The notes: generated by a model from the sequence alone, not told the origin. Shown: positions 37,801-50,288, counted from the stretch's first letter. The stretch is 64,000 nucleotides of DNA from Lineus longissimus (GCF_910592395.1 NC_088310.1:28351491-28415490); one strand, 5' to 3'. Numbers and translations are program-made.

Positions 37801-40800
37801 TGAGAGCGTTACCATCTGTAAGTTCTGTGATACTTTTCTCACTGACAGCGTCTTCACTTCAGGTCATGTTTGGTACACAGTTCTCCACAGAGATTGACAT
37901 GTGGTCCCTTGGTTGTATCCTTGCCGAACTCTACATGAAGCGAGCTATTTTCTTTGGCAGGAACAAGAAAGAAATTCTCCAGCAGGTATGATGAACTTTT
38001 ATCTGCAGGTTTATGACTGGGTGCAAGGTTGTGACTCAAGTTTGTATCATGTGAGTCATCCGTCACCAGCACTCAGAAAATAGATAGCTCTTTAGATATG
38101 GATGACTTCAGTATTTGAAATGGATGTTTGTCCCATAAACAATCTTGTGGATGTTTTCACTCACATGTACGGTTCTACATTTTCAGACTGTCCAAGTGCT
38201 TGGTCCATTCCCTTGCAATCTCTTCCAAATGGGCAAGTTCTATACTCAAAACAAACAGTTCACAGGGAGTTCGCCACAAAAGGATGGTAAGTTTGCTATG
38301 ACACACCTGGCAGGATTTGAAAGTTCAGATGGGGTTGAAATAGGTCCGAGCAACAAACCCTTCTATCTAGTATCCGTTTCAAGGAAAGATATTTCATGTT
38401 CTGTTTTCTATTTTGGGGCAGCCTCTTCCTCCCATAGGATCAGCTCATTAGTAACATTTGCTACATGAAAGCTGTGGTGTCTGCAGTTATTTAGGGGTGA
38501 GGGCCTCTGATCATTGGCTCATTTTATATTTTGCTAATCTCTTCAGCTACGTATGCCTTGATGACGCGGATGAACGTCACCCATGACTACCACTTTGCAA
38601 ACTTCATCTCTGGGATGCTCAAGTTTGACACAAGTAAGTTTGGCTGATATCTGTGCCTGTGGAGATATAAGAGTCTGCAATAAAGTCTCCGCATTGATCT
38701 AGGCTATAGCTAGTAAAACTGCTGGACAGTTACAGGTCCGGGTTAAAGGGTGATGGAGCAAATCTTTTTGGGCTTGGCAAGTGAAAGATATAATTTCTCA
38801 TGATATGATTCAAAACTGGTAGCAGTGCTTCTGTGAGGTGCCTAGGGTGATGCCAAGGATGGAAGCAACTTTCAAGCCTGTGCGTTCTCTGATATATGTC
38901 ATAAAAACCGTTTTGTACTTTTCCAGAGGAAAGAATGACACCAGCCCAAGCAGCCAGACATCCCTTTCTCGCCTCGGTGTGTGGATTCCGCCACCTGACT
39001 GAGGACATGACGGATAACTACGACCCCATCACGCTCAATCGAAACACGTATAAATCTTCGCCAGCCATTGCCCACGAAGTCGTCCAAAAACATTTGTCTT
39101 CGAAAGCATTACTTAAAGAGGGCACAAAAACTCACCTCATTTCAAGGAAACGAGGTGATGACTCATCTATGAAACAAGTAGCTGAGGTTGTTCCGGTGAA
39201 ACGGACTTGTAAAGGTGGAAAAAGTCGCTATGAAGCTGTCGCATCTAGCTCAGGATTAGGTTACGATGAATTAGATGGAATTCCTGGCATCACGGTTCAG
39301 CGCACATTGACGGATATCATGAATATGATACATGATGAAGAGGATCAAATTGAGGAGAAAATGGAGTTATCGCACTCTGCTGGTCAGAGGGATTCATCGC
39401 CATTCAGACACCAGTGGAAAGTGCCTGTGCGTATTCTGGAGAACAAATGTCAGAAAAGCCCAGAAGTGGCGCCGTTTGGTGATAGGTTAATGGTGATGCG
39501 TATGCAGAGGCTACAACAACAGTCTAATAAGAGATCTCGGACGAGTCAATCACGGGATACCAAAGGCGATGCTTTCAGTATAGGTGGAAGTTCTGATTGG
39601 ACAGAAGGGAGTGTTGTCGATTCTACAGCCAGCAGTCGGTTGGGGTTTTCCGACTCTGGTCGTCACACGCGCGATCATCGGGAAAGATTTTCCCATGAAA
39701 ATAGGAATAATTGCAAACGTCGCCAAAGCTTCAATGACGTGCAGGTGAATACTGGTGCTCCAGAAAGAGACTCTGAGTCACAGGAAGTAATTGAGATTAA
39801 AACTGAACCGGTGGATCCAGCAGAAACAAAGGAAAATGTGGTAAAGGACGACGACTATCGCCTGCCGACTTTATTATTGTCCCCGTCTGCCCGACCATTG
39901 CGACCTCCGAAGAAAAGCATGTTTAGTGAGTCTCCTAGTCATGCTGGCGAGTCTGATTTAGCACAGTCTCGTGGTAGAAGTTATCAGTTAGATACTCACA
40001 AGCAAAGGATACTTTCCAGACAAAATATGTTAGACAGTGATAGGACTAGTTCCAGTTATCATGGTGCTCAAAGTTTGGATACTGGTAAAAGTTCTGGGTG
40101 GACTGACAGGAGTGAAAAGGATTTTGATCAAAGAAGGACTTTGAATAAATTTTTTGAAAATGATAAAGGTGCTTTCAAGAGAACTAAAAACAGCTCTCTT
40201 GATCGTCAGTGTGAAAATTCCTCCTCGGTTGAAAACAAAGACATCCTAATTCCTAAGAAAGGTGTGCTGGATAAGTTAGTTTCTAATTTGAAGAAGTCGC
40301 AGACGGTTGGTCGGAACTCTGATGAATTTCAATTGGAAAGTGGTGGTCTGTCATACTCTTGTCCGTCTCAGGGAAGTCGTCACGGCCGAGGATCGGTACA
40401 TGACCGGAGAACTGAATCAAGAAAGGATGACAAAAACTTTTCTCATGGCAGGAAAGAAGTAGTTTTACAAACTGCTTCAGGTATAAGGTTTCGTGAAAGT
40501 AGTTTAGATCGTGACCAAAGACAGCTTGAATCTCAGGAGAAGCATCGGTCGCGTCATAAATCAGTGACCGAGGTTGACCAGAGGATACTGCCTCCTAGTG
40601 ACATTCCTTCTGAACGCACGAGCCTTGGACCTGAATTGGCCCAAAGCCCAACAGAAAAGAAAGAGTGGTATGATTTCATTGCTGCTCCTGAAGACAAGAG
40701 AAAACATCTGTTCTCAAAGCAGACATCTGACAGGATATCAAAACACTCGCATGACAGATCGCCTCGTTTGAATCTGCTGAGTCCTGTCAATTTTGATAAT

Positions 40801-43800
40801 CGCCATGGTGACATATCATCAAAAGGAAAGAAAAGAACGCGTGAACAAGTGGAAGATGATCCCAATAGTCGCACTAACAAAATCACAAAAACTGCTCGGA
40901 GGCAGTTGATGACAGTTTTAGATACGCCTGGGTCTCCACGACGGAAAGAAATTGAAATGCGCTATTCTGATATTCCCGATCATGTCAGAGTACGAGGAAA
41001 ACAGCAATCATTGTGTATGTCGTCTGGCGAATCGCGAATCAGTTGCTCATCAGTTTCACCTTCGATGAGGAAACACTACGCCAAGACTAAAAAGGAAGCC
41101 ATCTTTCAGGAGTCAAAATCAGAAGGCGTTGAAAGAGTAGGCAATACTTCGGCTAATCGCAGATCAAATCAACCAACAGTTTCATTATCGCAAACACCTC
41201 CAAGATCTTCAAAAAGATCTCGGGATCAGTTTGATAACTGCCAACAATCATCACAGCATAATAGGCAGAGAGTTATTCAAAGTAACCATCGAGGAAGTGT
41301 CCCTCAGATATTATCTCCACTGACAGGAGATGGGTATAAGTTCGACTCTGATTCAGAAATAGAGGAAGAGAGTACATATGACAGAAGCTCCCCTGCAAGG
41401 ACTAGCAAGTTACCTTCTCACAGAGATGGTTCACAAGACTGTAGTCCTGGGAGGTATCAAGATACACATCACGACTCAGATGATAATCATTCAAACGCTG
41501 GTTCTAATGTGTCTAAAGCATTTCGAGTTTCACCGAAGCAAGTGACGCGGCCAACATCAAGGTGTGCGTCACCTGTCGAGGAGTGGCATTCACCAAGACA
41601 CTTCTCTCAACCAGCTACTAAAAAGACTACCCCTGTTTACAGTACTGGCAAAAGACGGCCAGTAACTTCAACTGCAACTGCTGACAGAGCTCAGAATTCA
41701 AATCGGCAGTCCAGGGCACACCCTGTACCTGCTGCTAGTAAACATTCTTCAGGGTCTTTCCTTGACAGTCCTGTAACCTCTGATGAAGAAGGCACTTTTA
41801 ACGGAGGAAAGAAGCCTATGGTTGACACATCCATTCGAGGAAAACCAGTAAAGCCAGGTGCAACTAGTTTAGTGAGTGATACGGTGTTGGGGCCCGAGGA
41901 TGAGGGAGGACACCGGGTTACACCCAGCTTAAAACAGAGTTGTTTACGTCTTCAACAACAGCAGCGTATTGTCCAAAAAAAACCTCTGCCACAGACATCA
42001 AATAAATCTCATGATCCGTCACAAATTCGACATAAAGCACCAGACATTAATCGGAATTACAAGAATCCAGTGTCACGGGATTCGTCTGCAGAGAGTCTAG
42101 GACGAACGCCTTTCACAAATGGTGGAGTAGCTCAGAGAAATTCAAAAGGCAAAACTGAAAATCCAAATGACATCAATCACAATTACAGAAAGCCATTTTC
42201 ACGGGACCCGTCTGCAGAAAGTCAGGGACGCAAGTTGATCGTGAATGCTGGTCAAAGGAACTCAAATAATCGAAAGGAAAGTCCTGTTGCTAGCACAAGT
42301 ACTGATAGAAACCAGAGTCAGAATAACGGCCGATCGCGACCGACTGTGAGTGGAAACTCCCGGGATAGGCTCCTCTCTGACTCCTCTCCTAGTCCCTCCC
42401 CAGGAAGGACGAGAGCAGAGAGTAAGGCTGGTGAGCAGGAGGAGAATGAGGATGCCGTGTCTGCCACCGGAAGACCACAGCGCAAGTGTCGTGCAAAGAA
42501 AAAGGTGACATTTGATGCGTCTGATGACAGCATTGGAAGTCTTGAGGATTCGTTTGATCCTAGCTATGATGGAGGGGATAATGAAACTGAAGATGACATC
42601 ACACCTCCAGCTAAAAAGGTAGGAAGCGTGTATGATTTGTTTTGTACAGTTTAAAGTTATTTTCAGACCTCAAGTCCCTTTTCTTACAAAATTCAAAACA
42701 ATTTCAATAAACTTGCATTCTGAGCATTATCATCCTAGTCAGTCAGCAGCTGACCTCCAAGTCAGTCAGCAGCTGACCTAGCCTTCAATCTGCCTCTTAT
42801 CTTTAATGACCATGCACATGTTGAACAGGAGAATCATCTTCATCCATCTTCAAGGCTTCAGCCTTGCCTACTTTGCAGAAACGAGCCACAAGAAAACGTA
42901 CCCCTGTGAAATCCAAGAATGCTCCGAATGGAATGCTTCGAGACACGAGGGCCAGTGATGTGCCGTACTACTCAAGCCGCGTGAACTACAATGAACAGGA
43001 AGAAGAGGAGGAGGAGGACTATAATCCCTATGGTTATGCTGGCAAGCCCAAGGTGAGAACATCCATTCTTGCTTGGGACCTTTCCAAAAACATTTCACTC
43101 TATCACGAAACACAGTCAATCATGACAAAATAGTTCCAAATGAAAGTGATTGTCAGTAGCATTCAAAAGAATGTTCAATCCTCATGTCACTTTTGACTCT
43201 TAGAATCTTGAAGAAATTTCAGTGTTTGTTGTGTCTTCTTGTACAGTTCTCATTCTTGACATCTGAAGGGTTAACCCTATGGATGAGAATCACTCTCCTG
43301 CCACTGATAAAAACAACTGATATACCAGCAAACAAGTTCTGTGGGACAGATGCCATGGTGTACAATACAACTTTATCCAGACCATTTTGAAAGCAGCATG
43401 TTTCAGAATTTCAATGAATTCCGATGAAAAAAGATCATGATTTCTCCTCCAGTTACCACTCTGAACTTCCATACTACCCGATGTTGATGGTTTCTTTGCC
43501 AATCAGTCGTTGACTTTCTCTTGCAGCGGTGACGAGGCTAGTCTCCATAGCACTTGCAGTATTCAGTGAACCATGTTTGTCATTGAGAAAGTGGTTGCTG
43601 TAAGTACGGCTGTGTTGTGTTGTGCTCAAAGTTATCACTCTGCATTTCAGAATCTAATAGAAAGAAATGATTACAGGTCTGGCCAGGGGTCTTTTGAAGC
43701 TGATGTGAGTATACCAAACTCAACTATTATTAGATTGAGAAGACATTGAGTATAGTATAGTCAGATAGGCTGGGTTGTGAATTTGTCTTGTGGGGGTTGA

Positions 43801-44765
43801 AATGCTTAGAAACAAATCATGGTGGGGAAGGGAAATAGCCACCAGTGATTCAAACGATTTTTGAGTTAATAGAGATTGATGATGGTGTTGGGAGCTGGTT
43901 GTACATCTCTTCTGGAGACATGTCTGTACCTAGTTGGGATTGGCCTCCTACCTATTCTGTATCTTTACAATAGAGGCAACCCCCTTTTCGATTCCGGCTG
44001 GATCCTTGAGAAAGGACTAACTCTTCTTAGTGGCCAACTAACCAAGTTGGGTGATAAATTTCTATTCACAATGCTAATACAAATCATATATCTGTTTTCA
44101 GGGCTGTGTCCTCCTTAATTTGTAGACTGACTGTTGGTTGTATGTCAAAGATCTAACTTGAATATTCAAGTCAAATATTCATTGGTGCTGCATGACTGTT
44201 TCAAGGAACTTATGTTAATGATCTTGTTCAAGGGAAGTGGTTTTTCGGAAAATGGTAAGATTTTTTGCGAGTGTTAATATGCTCAAAGACTATACTCTAG
44301 GATAAGGATTCTACTGTGCTACATTTGTTTAGTCAGGATAAGGACCATGTGAAGATAATGTACATGTAAACACTCAGAACACTCAGAACACTTATGTGGA
44401 TGCAAGAATAAAAAAACTGCTAGACTGGGAAAAGTTAGGCATTGTTTGTTTGTTTGTACTTCACTGCCTCCCTGATTTCAACCACTTCAGTCCGATATCA
44501 ACAATGTTTTGTAACCTGTTTTCTCTGTCTTTGCCGATTGGAAAAATACTCAAGTCTCACTTGTAAAGTCGAGATTGGTTCCCTTCTTTCTGTTATGTGT
44601 TTCTCACCATTGTTAGTCCTTGTTTGTACCAGTCCTGGTATTTGACCTGTCTGTTATTGAGTCTCGTTTTTTAGACCTGTTCAAGTTTTATTCCAGGTTC
44701 AACACCGAGATTTAAGTTTGTCCGATAACTACATGGGGTATGACTTGAATGCATTCTCACTTTAG
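31808..44765 (+). CDS. DYRK-like CMGC protein kinase with a very long C-terminal tail
   Basis: Thirteen phase-consistent exons: 31808-31851, 34742-34866, 35719-35987, 36411-36506, 36917-37031, 37361-37482, 37863-37985, 38187-38286, 38547-38633, 38927-42618, 42879-43052, 43651-43704 and 44697-44765; 5,070 nt, 1,689 aa. Kinase domain is about residues 78-380: glycine loop IGEGQSCMF, IAIKVL lysine, catalytic loop HADLKPENVLL, VVDFGNA, LLYRAPE, DMWSLGCILAEL, and RMTPAQAARHPFL. Organisation and the APEV/WSLGC block point to the DYRK/HIPK/CLK branch. HAD replaces HRD (DYRKs use HCD), but the catalytic residues are present. The roughly 1,300-residue tail is Ser/Arg/Lys-rich and looks disordered. It has a SUMO consensus IKTEPVD (about residue 651), basic nuclear-type stretches (RKCRAKKK) and an acidic EEEEEED run. 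A nuclear kinase is inferred. A short alternative last exon (CGG TGA at 43527) would truncate the tail. Confidence 0.85.
32617..32745 (+). mobile_element. Second, partial copy of the MITE-like repeat
   Basis: Starts TCATCCTAAACAGCGTCCAC and continues AGGTTTTAAGTC, then TAAGTAGCCATAAACG, parallel to the left about 130 bp of the element at 46798-47284. It lies in intron 1 of the kinase gene. I do not see the other terminus. Confidence 0.55.
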
Positions 44766-45660
44766 GGTATGTTTTGGATCTCTATACATGCGACCAAATG
44801 AGAACATGTCCTGGAGTCTATCTGAGCTATGCACAATGGCATGTTACCACATTGGACATCATGATCAGTGTGTCTTGCCATATTCACCCTATGTGGCCTT
44901 ACATGTGCAACAAGCCTAAAACTTTGAAACTGTGCTAACTTCATATGTTACTATTTTTATACATCGATAACAATTGTTTGCAATGTCTTTCTATGTCAAC
45001 AATGACTCCAGTTGTTCTGGCTGCCTTCATATGAACAACAAGTTCACCTCACCATTTCAGTTGTTGCAACTTCACATTTGTATGCATTTATCTGTTGACT
45101 ATTGTCTCTCATTTTAATTCACTGTTGTATTCAAATATCTTTTGTACATGCATTCTTTCTCTATTCAAGAAAAAGTGCATGTATTGTAGCCAGCCCTAAA
45201 AGACCCCCTCCCCCTGGATGTAACTACGTGTATATTTACCTGTACATTTTTGGGTCGTCTGAAAATCCAGATATCCTGCATTGTTCCTCCACATCCAGTT
45301 TGTGTCCATAGACATTTAGTGACAAAATAAAATGAGCGTTCTGTGTTCTGATCAAAAGCTACCTCACCATCACTGAAATGTGTAGAATCAGAAAAAGGAG
45401 CATCAGGTATACCTACTCCTTGTGGTATTAACTTCTTTGGCTGAAAGAAAACATGTTGAGACCAGTGGTACATGGAAAATCTGTCCTGTGCTGTAGAATT
45501 CTCGATTATCGAGACCAAATATGCAAGTTTTGATATATCTGTATATAATAGACTGTAACTTTACAATTTGGATGAATTCATTTTGCTTTTACATGTACAT
45601 GTAGATAGAATATTGATTGCTGGTTGTATATTTTGTAGTCGTATAAAGATTTTGTAATCT

Positions 45661-45666
45661 AATAAA
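45661..45666 (+). terminator. Poly(A) signal of the DYRK-like kinase
   Basis: AATAAA about 900 bp after the TAG at 44763-44765, at the end of a non-coding stretch. An earlier AAATAAAA near 45330 is an alternative. The recognisable interspersed repeat begins about 45 bp further on. Confidence 0.55.
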
Positions 45667-45704
45667 GATTGTATGGAAATTCAAACTTGCATTTGTAGTT
45701 TTTA

Positions 45705-46215
45705 GCTCACATGGGTGAGCTTATATCGTCACGTCTTGTCTGTTGCCCGTCGTCCGTCAACAATAGGGGCATGTTTGCTCACTATTTAGTCTAGAAAGTT
45801 GAAACTTGGTGTGAGGCTCCATAAGGGACCAGAGTGGGATGTCGAAACAATCAACCTCTGCCAGCTGCTTATATATTCAGATTGTGAAGGCCTTCCCTCT
45901 GCCAGCTGGTTATCTGGTCAGGTTAGGAAGACCTTGACTCAACCTAAAAATTACACCAAGGTTACCACTAATAAACTTTGGGGACGACAGGACAGCCTAC
46001 GTAACAACCAACCTCTTCCAGTTGGTTATCTGGTCAGGTTGGGAAGACATTGACACAACCCTCAAAGGGCCCTTTAGCTGTACAAGACAGAATTTCATTT
46101 CCGTTCTACATGGGTGCTACATGACAACTGATTTTATTGTACCATGGTAATCATCTCACAAGGACGGACAAAGGAACAACCAACCTCTGCCAGCTGGTTA
46201 TCTGATCTCTTTATT
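45705..46215 (+). mobile_element. Interspersed repeat with AGCTCAC/GTGAGCT terminal hairpin
   Basis: Begins at the hairpin AGCTCACATGGGTGAGCT and continues CGTCGTCCGTCAACAA. Inside, a segment of about 40 bp around CCTCTGCCAGCTGGTTATCT recurs near 45850, 45895, 46007 and 46177. This terminal hairpin type is familiar from abundant non-autonomous repeats of marine invertebrates. The superfamily is not certain and the right end is approximate. Confidence 0.5.
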
Positions 46216-46528
46216 TGCCTTTGAAGTTGGTCTGTTTTTTCTTATTTAGAATTCTGAGAATTACAGACTTTTATTTCTTCAAAATCAAGGTACTAAAATT
46301 TAATTTTTTTCAAAAATTTCTTTCTGAGCATATGCGGAAACCGTTTTTGGTCTAATATCACTTTAGATTTCATGAAAATCTCCACTAATTAAAAAGTGAG
46401 AGCCAAAAAATGAGGTCTGTAGAGTCTTTGGTCTGTAGAATAGACCCTTCCTGTTCTCGGTCCTTCGATTTCGAGCGAAGACTCGGACGAAGACGACGAC
46501 AACAACAACAGTCACAAAATAAATCAAA

Positions 46529-49500
46529 ATGGAGTTGCCGTTCGGACAGGGTTTTGAGGAGATTATGTTTCACTCCTGGTACCCAATTCTCTTCGTCCTT
46601 TTGTTCTCTCTAGGCTATTGGTTTCGGTGAGTTTGTTACGAGATAGTAAATATGTGAAGATTGATGTAATTTGTTGTGTGCTACATCTAAAAATCGTGAC
46701 CGAAGATCAACCGGTGTTGTGTCCACTATCCTGGTTATGTATTGTACCCCGACTGTACAGCGAGACAAGTACGAACTTGTGAACTGTTTTGGGCGGCACT
46801 CATCCTAAACAGCGCCCACCAGAGTTCACCAGGTTTAAAGTCATGTATAAAGTCATCAAAATAAAGTTTGGTAGCCACAAACGTAATAAAATACACCATA
46901 AAACACATTTCCTGAAAATTTCATGACACTTGGGTGTAACTGTAAGATATTAAGGGCGATGTTTTTTTTAATCAAAGTGGCTATTCTTACGGTACCGTAA
47001 CAATACAAATTTCAGCGATTTTAGGGATTAAACTGAACATTAGGGGACAAGGATTAGTGTTAGGGAAGGGTTGAGGAGGGGTTAGTGTTAAGAGCAAGGG
47101 ATAGGGTCTAGGTTAGGTTTGGAGTAGGATTAAGGCTCAAAAGTGAAAATGACCGCCGTAAGAATAGCCAGTTGTTCGCATGTAAAATGCATTAGAGACT
47201 GCCGTAATAATAGCCACAGTCTTTTTTAATTTTGATTACTTTAATATGCTTTTAAACCTGGTGGACGCTGTTTAGTGTGACCCCTGGGCGGCGGTGGTCA
47301 ATAACTGGGCTACGCCCTGATTTTTTAAAGCAGACCTAGCCCTTATCGCTATTCGACATGCCCTAAAGTTTAAATGTATTCTGGCTCTTACTCAACTGGT
47401 CACCCTATAGGCCTACTATACCCCCACCCCACCAAGAAAATTGAAAAAACAGAACAAAAAGTCAACACATGAAGTGGGCGGAGTCGATCGGCAAGTCTTG
47501 TCATGGAACATCTCTTGTTAATGGTATCGCAACATCATTCAGCTTCATATTTTCACTGTGAATCGTGTCGTTTGTCATCATTCATTCACTGTCCATTGAC
47601 ATGACGTTGATGGAGTACCTGTTAAATGTATGTGACAAACGTGGGAATATTGATGGTTCATGACATAATAGCTTCAACTCTTCAAATTGTTTGGTATGTT
47701 TGTGTAACTCTGTTTCCTCGTCTCTTCAGGAGTTATATGCGTGGTGCCCAAGTCATCAGCAATGTGAGCATGAAAGGGAAGACAGTTGTGGTGACGGGTG
47801 CAAACTCTGGTATTGGTAGAGAGACTGCAAAGGAACTAGCCATTAGGGGTAAGTTTAGGAATGTACGGTAGTTGTAATCATCTTCTGGCAATGTAGCTGC
47901 CGCCACAGTTTACTGAAGATTGACTCGGACTGTCTCACAAAATAAAGAAAAGAATGGAATATTTGTTCAATGACCTGAATTGGCACTTGAGCGGGTGGAT
48001 ACACAGGGTAGCTGTGCTGCAAACACGTATATTTGTTTCATTCCGTTGCTAGAGTTCAAGCCTCTGATATCATCATCATTGCAGTTTGTTTAGAGTTAAA
48101 CTTAGTTTTAAAAGATTCATGTGACTACGCCTTATTTTCAGGAGCTCGGGTTATCATGGCATGTCGTGATGAGGAGAAAGGCAAAGAAGCAGCGCAAAAA
48201 CTCCAGACTTTGACTCGTAATAAGAATATCATTCCAATGAAGCTCGACCTTTGCTCCTTTAAATCAATTAGAGAATTTGCTGTGGCATTTACAAAAAGTA
48301 AGTTGGTTGAAAACAACTTTGTTAAATATGTCAAGCATTCTACATCCTGGATATACATTACATCCTCTTAGTCTTAATCCTAGCATTGGATTGGATCAAG
48401 ATATAACAATTTGAACAGACACAACTTTTTTCTCCCTGAATAAATCTGGTATTGACTTTATAATTTAGCCCAGATTCTGTGACTGAAGTTGTCAAAGTTT
48501 CCATGGAGAGAGAAAACCGTCGGTGGTTTCGATTGTATCTTCTAAAACAAAGTATTCATCAACAGGTCTCGTGTGATGGTGTTTTACCGCTGAATATAAG
48601 CATTTTCAGAATGATTATGAACATGCCCTTACACTGTTTTCAGAGGAAGATCGGCTGGATGTTTTGATCAACAATGCCGGTGTTATAATGCCACCCCAGA
48701 ACAAGACGGATGATGGTTTTGATCTACAGATGCAGACCAACTACCTCGGTAAGTCTTTTTGGCCTACTCTCCTGGCGGTCCATGTTTGAATGAAATGTTT
48801 ACTCCATTCCTTTGAAGGGAGAGTTGGAGCCTGATGAAAATGTGCTTTAGCATTTCCAGTTGACCTGTGTGTCCACCTACTCCATGTTTGAATGAAATGT
48901 TTACTCCATTCCTTTGAAAGGAGAGTTTGAGCCTGATGAAAATGTGCTCTAGCATTTCCAGTTGACCTGTGTGACAGTGTCCTCCTACTCGGTTGAAAAG
49001 TTAACCCACACCAAAACATCAACATTTGTTTTGAGTTTGTTGAGACATCTCTTTATTTGATGAAACTAGGAATAGAATAGTTATTACTCGTTGAATTTAT
49101 TGTTAAATCAGGGTGTAAGAGTTTCAGAGTTTGAGTACTTCTGACTAAGTTACATTCTTTTGAAACAAAAACATGTCTAATTTATCAGTTACCTATTTCG
49201 ACAAATGTTGAATGTTGGATTTGGTTTCAGGTCCTTTCCTGTTGACCCATCTTCTGCTAAACCATCTGAAGAACTGCTCCCCTAGTCGCGTCGTCAATGT
49301 GACAGCAGTGGCCTTCACCCTGGGCAAACTAAACCTTGATGATATTAATCATGAGAGTGTGGAAGACTACCAGACTGGTGATATGTATGCCCAGAGTAAA
49401 CTTGCTCTTACCATGTTCAACAAGACATTAGCTAAGAAACTTGAAGGTATGGTATTGCTGAGTACTTGAACGCTCAACAAAGCTGGCCAAACTGACAACT

Positions 49501-50288
49501 TTGGATGTTCAGCTTCGATTAGGTTGAACAGTTGAAATAATACTACAACTCGTGGTGACTACTGATGATGGTGCCAGGAAAGAGAAATTTCAAAAAGGAT
49601 ATATTTGACCCAAAGCAAGTGTATTGTTTGTGTGTTCAGATACCAGATGTTGTCAGAAGTAATTGGCTTCTTTTACTGATATTCTTTCTACTATTAAGGT
49701 ACTGGAGTGACTGTCAACGCTATCCACCCTGGAGTTGTCAAGACAGATGGTCACCGATATATGGGCTACTACACCAGCACATTTGTGAAGATGTCACTCA
49801 TGCCACTCATATGGTTGGTGATGAAGACACCAGTAGATGGGGCCCAGGCAGCTGTAGAATGTGCCATCCAGGAAAACCTGGAAAAAGTCTCTGGCAAATA
49901 CTTTGTGTAAGTATGAAGAAAACGTCTATTTGTCTTTCTGATTAATTTCCTGTGACAAACATAGAAAAAGTGTCCCTTCAGTGGAGTATAGGAGTAAAGA
50001 ACAGTTGCTTTGCCTTTGAGGTTGAAGGACTGATTGTCATTGTTGTCAATTCCCCTTTCAATGCTGTTTTGGTATCATTCAATGTTTGGTTTGAGTTGGA
50101 TAATCCTGTCCGTTGTCAAGAACCCCATTTATGAAGAGACATCACACCGTCCTTGTGATCCAGTCTAATTTGTCTTCTCTTTCAGGGATTTCAATGAGAA
50201 GAAGGTAGAGAATGCTGAGTATGATGACGAAGACCTGTGTGACAAATTATACGAGAAAAGCTTGGAATGGACCAAATTTGAGAGTTAG
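46529..50288 (+). CDS. Retinol dehydrogenase-like short-chain dehydrogenase, Ser-to-Ala at the catalytic serine
   Basis: Seven exons, 46529-46626, 47730-47848, 48142-48297, 48644-48748, 49231-49446, 49699-49906 and 50186-50288, give 334 aa, the size of RDH11-14. An N-terminal hydrophobic segment (YPILFVLLFSLGYWF) anchors it, probably to the ER or mitochondria. Rossmann motif TGANSGIG (NADP-type, followed by ACRDEEKG), LDLCS, NNAG and the catalytic YAQSK are present. The family reduces or oxidises retinaldehyde/retinol and lipid aldehydes. At the catalytic serine of the RDH motif (usually NVSS) this protein reads NVTAVAF, so Ala sits at the key Ser position. Activity may be lowered or altered. 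Intron 4 carries a 102-bp tandem duplication. Upstream is a MITE-like insertion within intron 1. Confidence 0.9.
46798..47284. mobile_element. MITE-like element with inverted termini and 8-bp target-site duplication
   Basis: Left end (CATCCTAAACAGCGCCCACC) and the reverse complement of the right end (CACTAAACAGCGTCCACCAG) form imperfect terminal inverted repeats of about 25 bp. TGGGCGGC occurs immediately outside both ends (46790-46797 and 47285-47292), consistent with an 8-bp duplication as made by hAT-type transposases. No transposase frame is inside, so the element is non-autonomous. An inner 15-bp perfect inverted repeat (46978-46992 and 47156-47170) is present. Confidence 0.65.
48780..48978 (+). 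repeat. 102-bp tandem duplication in SDR intron 4
   Basis: Two copies, starting at CCATGTTTGAATGAAATG (48780 and 48882), differ by only a few substitutions and a small indel near the junction. It has no coding signal. Confidence 0.85.

Noticed and set aside
40554-40886. 110-codon minus-strand frame inside the kinase's large exon
   Set aside because: Shadow of the plus-strand coding sequence, with no splice or domain support.
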